Shown: one piece after another, positions 34,729 through 46,982 of the stretch | Layout of the letters: every line of letters begins with the position of its first letter | Numbering within the stretch: position 1 is the stretch's first letter | Assembly: GCF_000003815.2 (NCBI RefSeq) | Contig: NC_049985.1 | Coordinates: forward strand, 19,837,893-19,901,892 | DNA from: Branchiostoma floridae | Taxonomy: Eukaryota; Chordata; Leptocardii; Amphioxiformes; Branchiostomatidae | Length of the DNA: 64,000 nucleotides | Direction: 5' to 3' | Made by a program: the position numbers and the translations under genes | Notes under the pieces: model-generated | What the model was told of the DNA's origin: nothing | The model's database searches: none | The model's input: the letters and a program-made list of their open reading frames with translations, nothing else

Positions 34729-35623
34729 GCACCCCATACACATAGCGTTAACAGAAATAACTGTATAACTAAGGTCGGCGTTGGGCAGTCGTTGCTGCGG
34801 TAGGACCTTATCCTTTCATCCTAGGATGAAAGAAGTTAACAGCAGTACTGGTGCCAGGACAACGCTGAACTCGGCGCTTCTATATGAATAACCAGGAGTA
34901 CACTGAGGTCATGCTCCTAGGTCATCTAGAATACAGGTCACCTAATGGACTGTCATGGCCACCATTCGGAAATCGAGCTGTGCCGTCGCGTCGTGGACAT
35001 GCCTAGAAGTTTGCCAACTATGCAGGACCGAAAAACACATGGAAATGTTTGCTGCTACAGTGTGAAGTTCTTCATAGTGTTTGCTTATCATATGGTGGGA
35101 TCGTCAAATAGTAACGGTTTAACGGTTAAATTTTGCTGCTCGAGCGAGCTCGGACAAATTCGCAACATATTGTTTCTCATCATGATCAATAAATAGGTAG
35201 GTATTGTTAAATATTTTCCTTTTTTCAAGGTATTTGGCCATCTTTAAAACGATATTACTTTTCCAGCTGCTTTGTATTGGTTTCAATAATGTGGTGCACG
35301 GCCCGGTGGTAACGTTATATGATTATGAGAGGCATTAAAGGCAACATCAGTATAATCTATAACCTCATAGACTGGTTATTATAAAGGAAGCCTAGTTTAT
35401 ACCTCGGGTTTAGCTAGGCAGTGACTTATGTATGCAATGTAATGTATTTATGGTTTGAAAAGGATAATTTCATTCCCCAGAAAACGTCTAGATCAAAATA
35501 AATGGCAGCGAAATGATATTGAATTCAGGTAATGACAGTGCTCAATGAACTGAATTCACATTTTCCTCAATTTTCATGCCATAAAGCCAGGTAAGATACC
35601 AAACAGCTTATTACGGTAACAGT

Positions 35624-36179
35624 TAGGGGTGGGTACCGGTACAGAAAATTTAATCACATGGCCAATTTACTGCTCTGTCGGCTAAACCCTTCCCCAGCTT
35701 ATAATACTGTCTAATATGCCACACAAGATCTGCTTGGAGCAAGGAGCTCCTTGCTTGGAGATTACAGAAAATTCAGGTCCAGGTTCAGTCCACTGGTCCG
35801 GATCTGAACCTGGACCTAATTATGAATGGTGAATACTCAAAGCAATAGTTAATTTTGCTGAAAAGGAATCTGTTTGGTGGAGTATCCTATCTGCACATAA
35901 ACAATGCTAACTGCCTTAGACCGTCATCACATTTGACTGTAGACACGTGATGAAAATGACTACCAACTCTACTCAGCTCTACGTATACTTTGCTCTTGCT
36001 ATTTTCTTGGACCAATAAGCCTCAAAATGTGTGCGTCTGCCGCCATGGTGCCAGTATAATATGTTCATTTTCCAATCAGTCCAACATCTGGTCTGGTCCA
36101 CTGAATTATTTCAGGTCCGTTTTTTTCTGGACTGGTCCAAAAAGAAAAAAAAACGGTTTTGTACCAGTACCCACCCCTA
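35624..36179. mobile_element. hAT-type MITE, 556 bp, with exact 8-bp target duplication
   Basis: Terminal repeats TAGGGGTGGGTACCGGTAC (left) and GTACCAGTACCCACCCCTA (right). The flanking 8 bp GTAACAGT is identical on both sides (35616-35623 and 36180-36187). Internal CAGGTCCAGGTTCAG-type runs match the copies at 24004 and 48713. It abuts the 51-bp minisatellite. Confidence 0.88.
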
Positions 36180-36212
36180 GTAACAGTTGAAAATAGGTAA
36201 TTGTCTGCATGC

Positions 36213-38675
36213 CAGGGGGTACCGCACAGGTAGCAGTTGGATGGCTTGCTTGTATGGAGACCAGGTAAGGTACCATACAGGTAGCAGTTGGATGGCTTGC
36301 TTGTATGGAGACCAGGTAAGGTACCGTACAGGTAGCAGTTGGATGGCTTGCTTGTATGGAGACCAGGTAAAGCACCGTACAGGTAGCACTTGGATGGCTT
36401 GCTTGTCTGGAGACCAGGTAAGGTACCGCACAGGTAGCAGTTGGATGGCTTGCTTGTCTGGAGACCAGGTAAGGTGCCGTACAGGGAGCAGTTGGATGGC
36501 TTGTTAGTCTGGAGACCAGGTAAGGTACCGCACAGGTACCAGTTGTATGGCTTGCTTGTCTGGAGACCAGGTAAGGTGCCGTACAGGTAGCAGTTGGATG
36601 GCTTGTTAGTCTGGAGACCAGGTAAGGAGCCGTACAGGTAGCAGTTGGATGGCTTGTTAGTCTGGAGACCAGGTAAGGCACCGTACAGGTAGCAGTTGGA
36701 TGGCTTGTTAGTCTGGAGACCAGGTAAGGTACCGCACAGGTACCAGTTGTATGGCTTGCTTGTCTGGAGACCAGGTAAGGTACCGTACAGGTAGCAGTTG
36801 GATGGCTTGCTTGTCTGGAGACCAGGTAAGGTACCGTACAGGTAGCACTTGGATGGCTTGCTTGTATGGAGACCAGGTAAGGTGCCGTACAGGTAGCAGT
36901 TGGATGGCTTACTTGTCTGGAGACCAGGTAAGGTACCGCACAGGTAGCAGTTGGATGGCTTGCTTGTCTGGAGACCAGGTAAGGTACCGCACAGGTAGCA
37001 GTTGGATGGCTTGTTGGTCTGGAGACCAGGTAACGTACCATACAGGTAGCAATTGTATGGCTTGTTAGTCTGGAGACCAGGTAAGGTACCGTACAGGTAG
37101 CAGTTGGATGGCTTACTTGTCTGGAGACCAGGTAAGGTGCCGTACAGGTAGCAGTTGTATGGCTTACTTGTCTGGAGACCAGGTAAGGTACCGTACAGGT
37201 AGCAGTTGGATGGCTTACTTGTCTGGAGACCAGGTAAGGTACCGTACAGGTAGCAGTTGTATGGCTTGTTAGTCTGGAGACCAGGTAAGGTACCATACAG
37301 GTAGCAGTTGCATGGCTTGTTAGTCTGAGACCAGGTAAGGTACCGTACAGGTAGCAGTTGGTTGGCTTACTTGTCTGGAGACCAGGTAAGGTGCCGTACA
37401 GGTAGTAGTTGTATGGCTTGTTAGTCTGGAGACCAGGTAAGGTACCGTACAGGTAGCAGTTGGATGGCTTGTTAGTCTGGAGACCAGGTAAGGCACCGTA
37501 CAGGTAGCAGTTGGATGGCTTGTTAGTCTGGAGACCAGGTAAGGTACCGCACAGGTACCAGTTGTATGGCTTGCTTGTCTGGAGACCAGGTAAGGTACCG
37601 TACAGGTAGCAGTTGGATGGCTTGCTTGTCTGGAGACCAGGTAAGGTGCCGTACAGGTAGCACTTGGATGGCTTGCTTGTATGGAGACCAGGTAAGGTGC
37701 CGTACAGGTAGCAGTTGGATGGCTTACTTGTCTGGAGACCAGGTAAGGTACCGCACAGGTAGCAGTTGGATGGCTTGCTTGTCTGGAGACCAGGTAAGGT
37801 ACCGCACAGGTAGCAGTTGGATGGCTTGTTGGTCTGGAGACCAGGTAACGTACCATACAGGTAGCAATTGTATGGCTTGTTAGTCTGGAGACCAGGTAAG
37901 GTACCGTACAGGTAGCAGTTGGATGGCTTGCTTGTCTGGAGACCAGGTAAGGTACTGTACAGGTAGCAGTTGTATGGCTTACTTGTCTGGAGACAGGGTA
38001 GGTACCGTACAGGTAGCACTTGGATGGCTTGCTTGTATGGAGACCAGGTAAGGTACCGTACAGGTAGCAGTTGGATGGCTTACTTGTTTGGAGACCAGGT
38101 AAGGTACAGCACAGGTAGCACTTGGATGGCTTGCTTGTATGGAGACCAGGTAAAGCACCGTGCAGGTAGCACTTGGATGGCTTGCTTGTATGGAGACCAG
38201 GTAAGGTACCGCACAGGTAGCAGTTGGATGGCTTGCTTGNNNNNNNNNNNNNNNNNNNNNNNNNNNNNNNNNNNNNNNNNNNNNNNNNNNNNNNNNNNNN
38301 NNNNNNNNNNNNNNNNNNNNNNNNNNNNNNNNNNNNNNNNNNNNNNNNNNNNNNNNNNNNNNNNTACAGGTAGCACTTGGATGGCTTGCTTGTCTGGAGA
38401 CCAGGTAAGGTACCGCACAGGTAGCAGTTGGATGGCTTGCTTGTCTGGAGACCAGGTAAGGTGCCGTACAGGGAGCAGTTGGATGGCTTGTTAGTCTGGA
38501 GACCAGGTAAGGTACCGCACAGGTACCAGTTGTATGGCTTGCTTGTCTGGAGACCAGGTAAGGTACCGTACAGGTAGCAGTTGTATGGCTTGTTAGTCTG
38601 GAGACCAGGTAAGGTACCGTACAGGGAGCAGTTGTATGGCTTGTTAGTCTAGAGATTAGGTAATGTATTATACAG
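36213..38675 (+). repeat. 51-bp minisatellite (about 48 units)
   Basis: The unit reads approximately GGTAGCAGTTGGATGGCTTG, CTTGTCTGGAGACCAGG, TAAGGTACCGTACA. At 51 bp (17 codons) it leaves reading frames open, including a 637-codon minus-strand frame at 36106-38019 with 17-residue repeats, which I regard as non-genic. A ~815-bp (16-unit) block is duplicated: 36727-37068 matches 37542-37883. A missing base near 37327 makes it 815 rather than 816. The 38240-38364 gap falls in the array. Confidence 0.92.
38240..38364. other. Assembly gap
   Basis: Run of N inside the 51-bp minisatellite. Confidence 1.
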
Positions 38676-39188
38676 GTACATTTTAGGCCTCAAAAGCTCA
38701 ATTTGACAGCTCTTGGATTAAAAAAATAGCAACATGGTTAGCAAGAAATTGCAAAAACTTGGTGTTAAATAAGTACTAGTACAAAACATAAAGAATAATA
38801 CATTGTCAGCTTGAAAAAAAGCAAGCAAAAGCTACCTCTTCACAGTAGCTGCACCTGTTTGTTGAAAATTATTACAAGTACAGTTTTAATGTATTTAACA
38901 TGTCTTCATGATTGAAATATTTCACTACAAAGACGGATGTGCCAAGTAATGAGCTTATAATTCCCTGTAAGCCAATTTACTATACTGGAAAGTTATTTGT
39001 AATGGTGAAAATATGCTGAATGGCAGGTGTGGTGAATTTTTTCATTTTTGGAAAAATAGGAATGGGCAATAATTCTAATAATCAATTGATTGAATTGGTG
39101 TGACCTTATAAACCTGAGAAAAGGATAAATGCTCCATAGGTGACTGGGTGTTAGAGTTAGATCAAAAGTCACATGTCAGAAGTAGAAC

Positions 39189-39294
39189 TGTGAACATATC
39201 TTTTTTTCCAGGGCATTGATGTCTGTAAACGTGAAATGGCAGAAGTGGAGAAGCTGTTTACACAACAGGAGATGGAGCTCTTCATGCATCCCTG
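39189..39294 (+). CDS. Terminal-exon-like segment of an unidentified gene
   Basis: After a strong acceptor (ATCTTTTTTTCCAG/GGC, exon start about 39211) an open stretch reads GIDVCKREMAEVEKLFTQ, QEMELFMHP and stops at a TGA (39292-39294). The charged, helix-prone composition and good codon usage differ from the AT-rich surroundings. Upstream partners are not clear; an ATG-initiated stretch at 34945 (MDCHGHHSEIELC, then RRVVDMPRSLPTMQD) is a candidate first exon but lacks a good donor. Both lie inside the 15.7-kb inverted-repeat-bounded block, with a minisatellite between them. Start and end coordinates include the acceptor region. I do not recognise the family. Confidence 0.35.
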
Positions 39295-39472
39295 ACATTT
39301 GTCCATAGAATGGTCAAATCACCAGCTTAAGTTGTTAACAACATTGTTGATTGGACAGAAGACTACATATGTATATAGAAAAAGTTGAAGTTGACATGTG
39401 GATTTGTTTCAAAATAGGGTGTCCTGATGATTTGTAAAATCTGTGTGGGGTTGTATAATAATTGGTTCCTTA

Positions 39473-40534
39473 AGCCCCGGTCACAAAGCGCGTACGATTC
39501 CTTGCGATTCCTTCCGATGCGCAGGATAATCGCAGTGCGACATAAGTCGGAAGAAAATCGGAAGCAGTGGTTTAAGTATATAAAGCCGTGGTCACAAAGC
39601 GCGTAGTGCATCGTACGATGAGGTCATAAGAGCGTGCCTGTGTCAATCGCAGTGAATCATAGTAAATCGGGGAGCGTCGTATGGCGAAAAATAGAGCTGA
39701 AATGGATTTTGAACATGTTCAAAATTTCGCTATCGTCGTAAGATTTTATTTGCCCCCATAGCAGAGTGCATGACGGCAATTTTTGTCTACTGATGAGGTT
39801 ATACATTTATGATTTTTTAGCATGTTGTGATGGTTTCAGTTTTCCCTGATATTGTCGATATTGACGAAAAGGGGAAATATATCAGTCGCAACTGCCACAG
39901 TCGCAACCAGAGAACAGCGCGTCACGCACAGGTGATGCAGACAATTGTTTGATCGCTTCATGCACGTGAGTTTATAATTAGATCAAATCTCAGCTCTCGC
40001 CAGTCTTGTGTCAGTTTACCATAATCGTAATAACCATGGGGACAACTCTAACATAAAGGCAGGCTCTATGAGTCGGAAATATATATGATATAATGCTTAT
40101 CATTTGATTTTTGTATGATGGCATCTTTTTGTTGATAGCATATCATGATACGATCTTCGAAAGAGCCTGACACGTAGAGCCGGTAAGCAGGCCGAGATAA
40201 CCATACCAGTACTCACGCTTGATTTGAACTTTTGCTTGTAATACTCTTGTTGTCATGGTCTTTTTTAATTTATTTTTACAGTTAAAGATATTATAGGAAG
40301 GTATTTAACAGCTATGTCCACATTTTGTTGGTTAAAGAAGCACAAAAGCGGTCAGACGGCTATACAGAAGAGACACAAGTGAAAAATCGTGCGACGCTGG
40401 AAAAATTTTGAACACCATCCGATGCGTTGCGATGGCTTGCGATGCTTACGATTTTCTTGCGATGTACTGCGCTCATCGTACGATATGCGGAATAGTCCAT
40501 CGCAAGGAATCGTACGCGCTTTGTGACCGGGGCT
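39473..40534. mobile_element. PIF/Harbinger-like MITE, 1062 bp
   Basis: Terminal inverted repeats AGCCCCGGTCACAAAGCGCG and its complement, extending on through TACGATTCCTTGCGAT. The flanks are TTA at both ends (39470-39472 and 40535-40537), as expected for the 3-bp TWA target duplication of PIF/Harbinger elements. A second, diverged copy of the left end lies inside at about 39588-39625 (AAGCCGTGGTCACAAAGCGC). No transposase. Confidence 0.75.
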
Positions 40535-41750
40535 TTAGATGCCAATTCCATTTGACACCAAGTCATCTGACTCTGAGTGGCACACTCATACAGTTGTGCA
40601 ATAAGCCTCTAAACCTGTATAAAGCTATAATAGTAGTGACATAATGTGTGTTGTATTTAGCACAATATTTTATATTCTTTGATACCAAGTGTAATACTGT
40701 ATGTTAAGTAACATTTGCATATGACCCTGATGGGTAATTAGTGGCTTTGACATGTTCAACTGTTTGTCTAGTTAGCTGTACCTGCATTGAATTGTTCTGC
40801 CAGTTCATTCCAGTGACGCTAAAGAAAAGTGATGGATGTCAAAGGAAACATATATGGAGACTAATCTGTTTTTTACCCAGTTGTATAAACTGATTTGTAT
40901 TTGAAGACTGTAAGTTTCCTTTTCCAATAGGAGTACGATATTTACTGGGATACTGTATATTCATGATAGTTTGATACACCATATTTAGAACACTTATTAA
41001 AACTGAACAGTACCTATTTACTCTTTTGTTTCAAATGTGTTTGATGTGCAGTTTACATAGGGTCATAGGTTCTTTTTTCAATGACCTTGCCCAACAAAGG
41101 TAATATACAGGCTAGAAAATTGATTTTTTAGATTTCAAAGACGTTGACCGGGTTGACCTATCATTGAGTCTTTCCCACCATACCATTCACTGAAATGCAC
41201 ATTTTGATCGCAGAAACATACATTTTAAAGAAATGACCCCACCACCACCAGAAATTCGTTTTTTTTTTCAAGATTTCAAAGACGTTGACGGATTGTACAT
41301 GGCTTGTGGTAAATCCTTTTGAATTAATTTTGAAGTCTGTTCATAACAGGAAGAGGACATATGTAAAACAGCAATTCTACTGAAAACCTTGGAAACTCTT
41401 ATCAGTAGTCAAAATAAGTCACTTCACTTTGTTATACCAGGAACGTGCACAGATCAAGCTGGACCTGATTTTCAGGCAGTCATTGATTTACATATTATCT
41501 AGTCTGACTTAGAATACTTACTCCACATTTTCTAGATTACTGTTTGTAATATGTTCTGCTATGTTCTGTTTTGCTATGAATATCCATCAGTAGTTTATAC
41601 ATTATACACTGAAAAACATTCATTCAACAATCATTTCTATACTTAGCTTTAGAAAACTTATTTCATAATACCATTATTTACAGTATCATGCCCATATATA
41701 GCTACCATGTTAGACAGTGTATGTTGTCCAGGCTTGGAGTGCTTGATAAC

Positions 41751-41913
41751 TTATCTCCAAGCAGATCCTACAGTGGCATTAAGCTAGCCAAGGCCTGTGG
41801 TCAGCCAAGGAGAAAATTGACACCTCAGTGCCGGCTACACCCCTTGGCTACATGTAGCTAATGATACATGTACTACTATTATATTATGACACCGTAGGAT
41901 TTGCTTGAGATAA
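41751..41913. mobile_element. Small MITE, ~163 bp
   Basis: Ends TTATCTCCAAGCAGATCC and GGATTTGCTTGAGATAA form imperfect inverted repeats that continue inward as TACAGTG / CACCGTA. No coding capacity. Confidence 0.65.
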
Positions 41914-41979
41914 CGTGATATCCATGAATGAGAAACTTAGGTAACTTCCTTTTCATCACATCCCTCACATTGATTCTTA

Positions 41980-43760
41980 AGGCCTCTGTGCAAAGCCTTA
42001 TATCTCCTAACAGAATGAAGCGAGAGCAAAGTTAATACCAACACAGATAGATAAGCGTACCAGCCGGCTTTCCTAAAAATTTCACTGAGATATTTCACTC
42101 CTCTCTCATCTTACAGAGAGAAACGCGATTATGTTTGATGCGGTAAAATTTCGCCCGAAATTGTCAAAGGGAACAAGTGCAGTTGACACGCGTCCTCGCT
42201 TTCCGCGAGACCAAAACGTTAAACGTCTTCTACTTTCGCATCTCATCCAAACTACATCAGATTTACTTCAAATTTGGCTGAAATATGCATGAAAGTGTGC
42301 TTAGATGTGATCTGAAACGTCACACGATGTTTGTACTTTGCTATTGAGATACGTGCAGTTGAACTTCTGATAGGAAATCACGCATTTTTGACCTTGCGTC
42401 CAAATAAAAGTTCAAATATCTCCAAAAGTATCATNNNNNNNNNNNNNNNNNNNNNNNNNNNNNNNNNNNNNNNNNNNNNNNNNNNNNNNNNNNNNNNNNN
42501 NNNNNNNNNNNNNNNNNNNNNNNNNNNNNNNNNNNNNNNNNNNNNNNNNNNNNNNNNNNNNNNNNNNNNNNNNNNNNNNNNNNNNNNNNNNNNNNNNNNN
42601 NNNNNNNNNNNNNNNNNNNNNNNNNNNNNNNNNNNNNNNNNNNNNNNNNNNNNNNNNNNNNNNNNNNNNNNNNNNNNNNNNNNNNNNNNNNNNNNNNNNN
42701 NNNNNNNNNNNNNNNNNNNNNNNNNNNNNNNNNNNNNNNNNNNNNNNNGCGGTAAAATTTCGCCCGAAATTGCCCTTGCAACGTATGCAGTTGACAAGCG
42801 GCCTCGATTTCCGCGAGGCCAAAGCGTCTCTTACTTTCGTATCTCATCCAAACTACATCAGATTTACTTCAAATTTGGCTGAAATATGCATGAAAGTGTG
42901 CTTAGATGTGATCTGAAACGTCACACGATGTTTGTACTTTGCTATTGAGATACGTGCAGTTGAACTTCTGATAGGAAATCACGCATTTTTGACCTTGCGT
43001 CCAAATAAAAGTTCAAATATCTCCAAAAGTTTTGGTTAAAAGCACTCAGAAAGAAAGTGGTGGCATCATGAAAGTGTCTTTGACAGACTTATATGAAAAA
43101 CTGCGTCTATTTTACCTTAGATATTTAACCCTACAGGGAGTTTGGTGTAAAACCTACTTTCCGAAGGTGAGCTTTTGAGCGAGGTGAAAATGACAATAGT
43201 TCAAAGCAATATATCTCCCTACAGAATAAAGCAAGAGCTAAGCTATTAACAACACAGGTAGATAATCGTATCAACCCACTTTCCTGAAAATTTCATTGAA
43301 ATATTTCACTCCTATCATGTCTTAGAGAGAAAAACGCATTTACGTATGATGCGGTAAAATTTCGCCCGAAATTGCCCTTGCAAACGTATGCAGTTGACAA
43401 GCGGCCTCGATTTCCGCGAGGCCAAAACGTCTCTTACTTTTGTATCTCTTCCAAACTACGTCAGATTTACTTCAAATTTGGCTGAAATATGCATGAAAGT
43501 GTGCTTAGATGTGATCTGAAACGTCATACGATGTTTGTACTTTGCTATTGAGATACGTGCAGTTGAACTTCTGATAGCAAATCACGCATTATTTACCTTA
43601 CGTGCAAATAAAAGTTCAAATATCTCCAAAACGTTTCAGTGCAAGCAATTAAAAAAGAAAGTGGTGGCATCATGACAGACAGACAGACTTGTATGGAAAT
43701 CTGCGTCTATTTTACGATACATATACCTCTAACCGGACATCATTTGGTGTTTGGTGTCTT
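41980..43760 (+). repeat. ~605-bp tandem repeat (three copies)
   Basis: The block GCGGTAAAATTTCGCCCGAA occurs near 42140, 42749 and 43351, followed each time by CGCTTTCCGCGAGRCC-like sequence, an ATGCATGAAAGTGTGCTTAG stretch and a CTCCAAAAG stretch. The 42435-42748 gap covers part of the second copy. Confidence 0.85.
42435..42748. other. Assembly gap
   Basis: Run of N inside the ~605-bp tandem repeat. Confidence 1.
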
Positions 43761-44206
43761 TTGAGCGGGGTGAAAATAGCATTAGTTCAAACCCTAGTAC
43801 GCTATTCTTTCTAAAACTACAACATATTGGCATCTGTAGACGAAAGGGTATCAAAACTAGCTTTATATATTGACCTACCCGTGCTGTTAACAGGTCCGAT
43901 ATTTCTCCATCCCTACGTACGTAACAATCGATTCATCTAGTACTGTCTTCAAAGGCGCAAAAGTACATGGTATTGTTCGTTTTCAGTACCCTTTAAAGTC
44001 ACATAGACCACGTTTCAATCAACACAGGAACATCATAATTTGAACTAGGATAGCCTATGATATTGTGTAACATAGAATAAAGTCATTTATTAGGCGACCT
44101 ATATATCTTCATTATTTTTTTGTAAAAAACATATTAAGAACTTGTCAGCTGCCCTCTGGCGACATATACCAAAAGTGCAGAATTTGGTCACACACCAGAT
44201 AGAATG

Positions 44207-45013
44207 AACTTTTTTTGGGTTCAAATGACCAAATTTAGCTTTTTTTGACAAAAAGATGGTTTACAAGATTTCAGGAAATTATTCTGCACCCAACAAAGTT
44301 GGTTTGAAGGAAATCGGACACCGTTTGTCGACATCTCATTTTTGGGTTGAAATCTGCTATTTTTGGTTCATAGGGCCAAATTTACATTTTTCGACAAAAA
44401 GAGGGCCTACGTGATGTCAGGAAATTATTCCGCACCCAATAAAGTTGGTTTGAACGAAATCGGACACCGTTTGTCGACATCTCATTTTTGGGTTGAAATC
44501 TGCAATTTTTGGTTCAAAGGGCCAAATTTACATTTTTCGACGAAAAGAGGGCATACGTGATGTCAGGAAATTATTCCGCATCCAACAAAGTTGGTTTGAA
44601 GGAAATCGGACACCGTTTGTCGACATCTCATTTTTGGGTTGAAATCTGCTATTTTTGGTTCATAGGGCCAAATTTACATTTTTCGACAAAAAGAGGGCCT
44701 ACGTGATGTCAGGAAATTATTCCGCACCCAATAAAGTTGGTTTGAACGAAATCGGACACCGTTTGTCGACATCTCATTTTTGGGTTGAAATCTGCAATTT
44801 TTGGTTCAAAGGGCCAAATTTACATTTTTCGACAAAAAGAGGGCATACGTGATGTCAGGAAATTATTCCGCACCCAACAAAGTTGGTTTGAAGGAAATCG
44901 GACACTGTTTGTCGACATCTCATTTTTGGGTTGAAATCTGCTATTTTTGGTTCATAGGGCCAAATTTACATTTTTCGACAAAAAGAGGGCATACGTGATG
45001 TCAGGAAATTATT
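44207..45013 (+). repeat. 146-bp tandem repeat with a 292-bp higher-order unit
   Basis: Five to six units of 146 bp (TTTTTGGGTTGAAATCTGC ... GGCCAAATTTACATTTTTCG ... GTCGACATCTCA). Alternate units are the same: the unit at 44363 matches 44655 and the unit at 44509 matches 44801, differing from their neighbours at CAATTTTTGGTTCAAAG versus CTATTTTTGGTTCATAG. Short open frames in each unit are a by-product. The array ends beside a MITE at 45027. Confidence 0.9.
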
Positions 45014-45026
45014 GATTTACCCTTAA

Positions 45027-45469
45027 GGCCACACCAATTTAATTTCTTGGTTCACGGATTTTTTCATAAAAAATATGGAGCGAAAGGGCGAAATAAAAAT
45101 AAAAATTGTAAAATGTTTGGGGTAAAGGTAAGAGCTAATCCGAAACATAGAGAATAAAAAGTTTTCAGCTTGAAGAAAGTACAAAAACACTATTACTGTA
45201 CAGTAACACCACATGTTCGTTGAAAATTACAAAAGTAGTGTCAGTTTTTATGTTTGTCCCATTCTTAATGAATGAAAAATATAACTGCAATAATAATACC
45301 CACATTTTAAGGAGCTTATAATATAAAGGCCAATTTGCTACACCAGAAAGTTGGTAAATGGTTTCATTAATGGTGAAAATTTGCTGAGTGGCAATTTTTA
45401 TTTTTATTGTTTTTTCCAAAAAAAAGGAGCGAGCGAATCCGTGAACCAAGAAATTAAATTGGTGTGGCC
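45027..45469. mobile_element. PIF/Harbinger-like MITE, 443 bp
   Basis: Near-perfect terminal inverted repeats of about 38 bp starting GGCCACACCAATTTAATTTC, and TAA flanking both sides (45024-45026, 45470-45472). Internal sequence is AT-rich with no coding capacity. Confidence 0.85.
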
Positions 45470-46690
45470 TAACTCAAAAATATTGATGATGGCTATTTAC
45501 CTGCCTTAAAAAGTATGGACTTCAGAAGAAAATTTTTCCCAGGGACCATTGTTTATTTCTGATGACTTGACTGCAGCAAAATAAAGCTTGACAAAAAGGA
45601 TCTAAGTAAATAACTGTCTACCTGGAAAATAGAGGTCAACTTGTTCATACCTTTATATACAATGCACAACTGCATGTGGTCCTGTGTTTGCACTTATTTT
45701 TGTATATGCATGCAAATAAGGAAAACTCATGAATTACCATTATGTATCGTACATAGGGTGAAAGCTCTACACTTAAAGCATGAAATGTACTGTGTTTTTA
45801 AAATCATTTCATCAGGAATAGCTCAACATTATATACCTTAACATTTCCTGGAGAGCATCTTAAACAGACAATTAATCCACCCCTCTCCATATAGCTACCT
45901 GTTCAATGAAACTTTGATAAAACACAGAATTTGAACATTTAAGAAAATGCTCTGCTTCCTTGGTCAATCAGTCATGCCTCAGGGACTTACAGTTACTGAC
46001 AGCATACATATACTGAGGTATATAATTGCAAGCTATTTGTAAATATGGATATGCAAAATGGTTCCTCACAACATTGCATCTAGGATACTGCATGCTACAT
46101 ATTAGCTTTAACATATGACATCTACAGTCCAGAGAGCTATGATTTCAAAGCATCTAAATCTGAGTCATTGTAATTGTCATAGTAACACAGTGCATTGCAA
46201 AAAGCATGCTTCTACTAGCTGTTTATCTTTTTACAAAGAAATTGGGACTTCGTTAATGTTCATTATAACTCTCCCATTTGCATGTTGTAGAAGCAGGTAA
46301 TCCATTGCATAATCAGCTTCTCATCTGCTGTCATCTCATGTGCACTGATGGCCTGCCTGGGTTGAGTGTCATCAGCACCTATAGCAACAACATTACAAAT
46401 TAAAATATTTCAGTGTTGTAATGGACATGATTCTGGTGAAGGTTGCATTAGCAATGTCACTGTATAGCCTTGTTGTCAGTGCCTATTGAAATACATCTGA
46501 TAGCAAGGAAGTATCGTGTCCTGTGATCTTATGACAACAAATAAAGACCTAATGAAATACAGGGAGTATTGTCAAAATACAAACACACTCTCTAAACACA
46601 CACAAACACACTGTACACACAAACACACTGTACACACAAATACACACACACTGTACACACAAAAACACACTCACATATATACATATAGGA
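45470..46690. other. Stretch without a recognised gene
   Basis: AT-rich DNA inside the 15.7-kb element. A CA-rich run at about 46590-46670 includes three spaced CACTGTACACACAAA units. Confidence 0.5.
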
Positions 46691-46808
46691 TACAACATGG
46701 TGTATTCCTTATCGCCTGAGGCACCTGTTCAACTGTGGTTAGGCTGGAGGGTGATCCCACCCACATGAGGGCTGGGACCAAGGGTGATACAGAATACAGC
46801 ATGTTGTA
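46691..46808. mobile_element. Short inverted-repeat element, diverged copy
   Basis: Ends TACAACATGGTGTATTC and GAATACAGCATGTTGTA, matching the 48776-48897 element in ends and length, with a different interior. Confidence 0.7.
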
Positions 46809-46982
46809 AACAGTATTTTACTTTATCTATGTCATACCCACCCAAGAAAAACATTTGTTTCAATGCAAAATGCAGAATTTGAGAAAATTTGGCGTCCTCA
46901 ACGGAAAAATTGTAACAACAGCAATTCTAATGTTTGAATCTCAGTACACATGAAGCATGTTTGAATGATCCTATAGTACTAC

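Noticed and set aside
42331-42882. 183-codon frame spanning 42.3-42.9 kb
   Set aside because: Most of it is assembly gap; the ends are tandem repeat.
44363-44998. Four similar 65-codon frames (MVHRAKFTFFDKK type)
   Set aside because: They are spaced by 146 bp, not a multiple of three, and simply reflect the tandem repeat.
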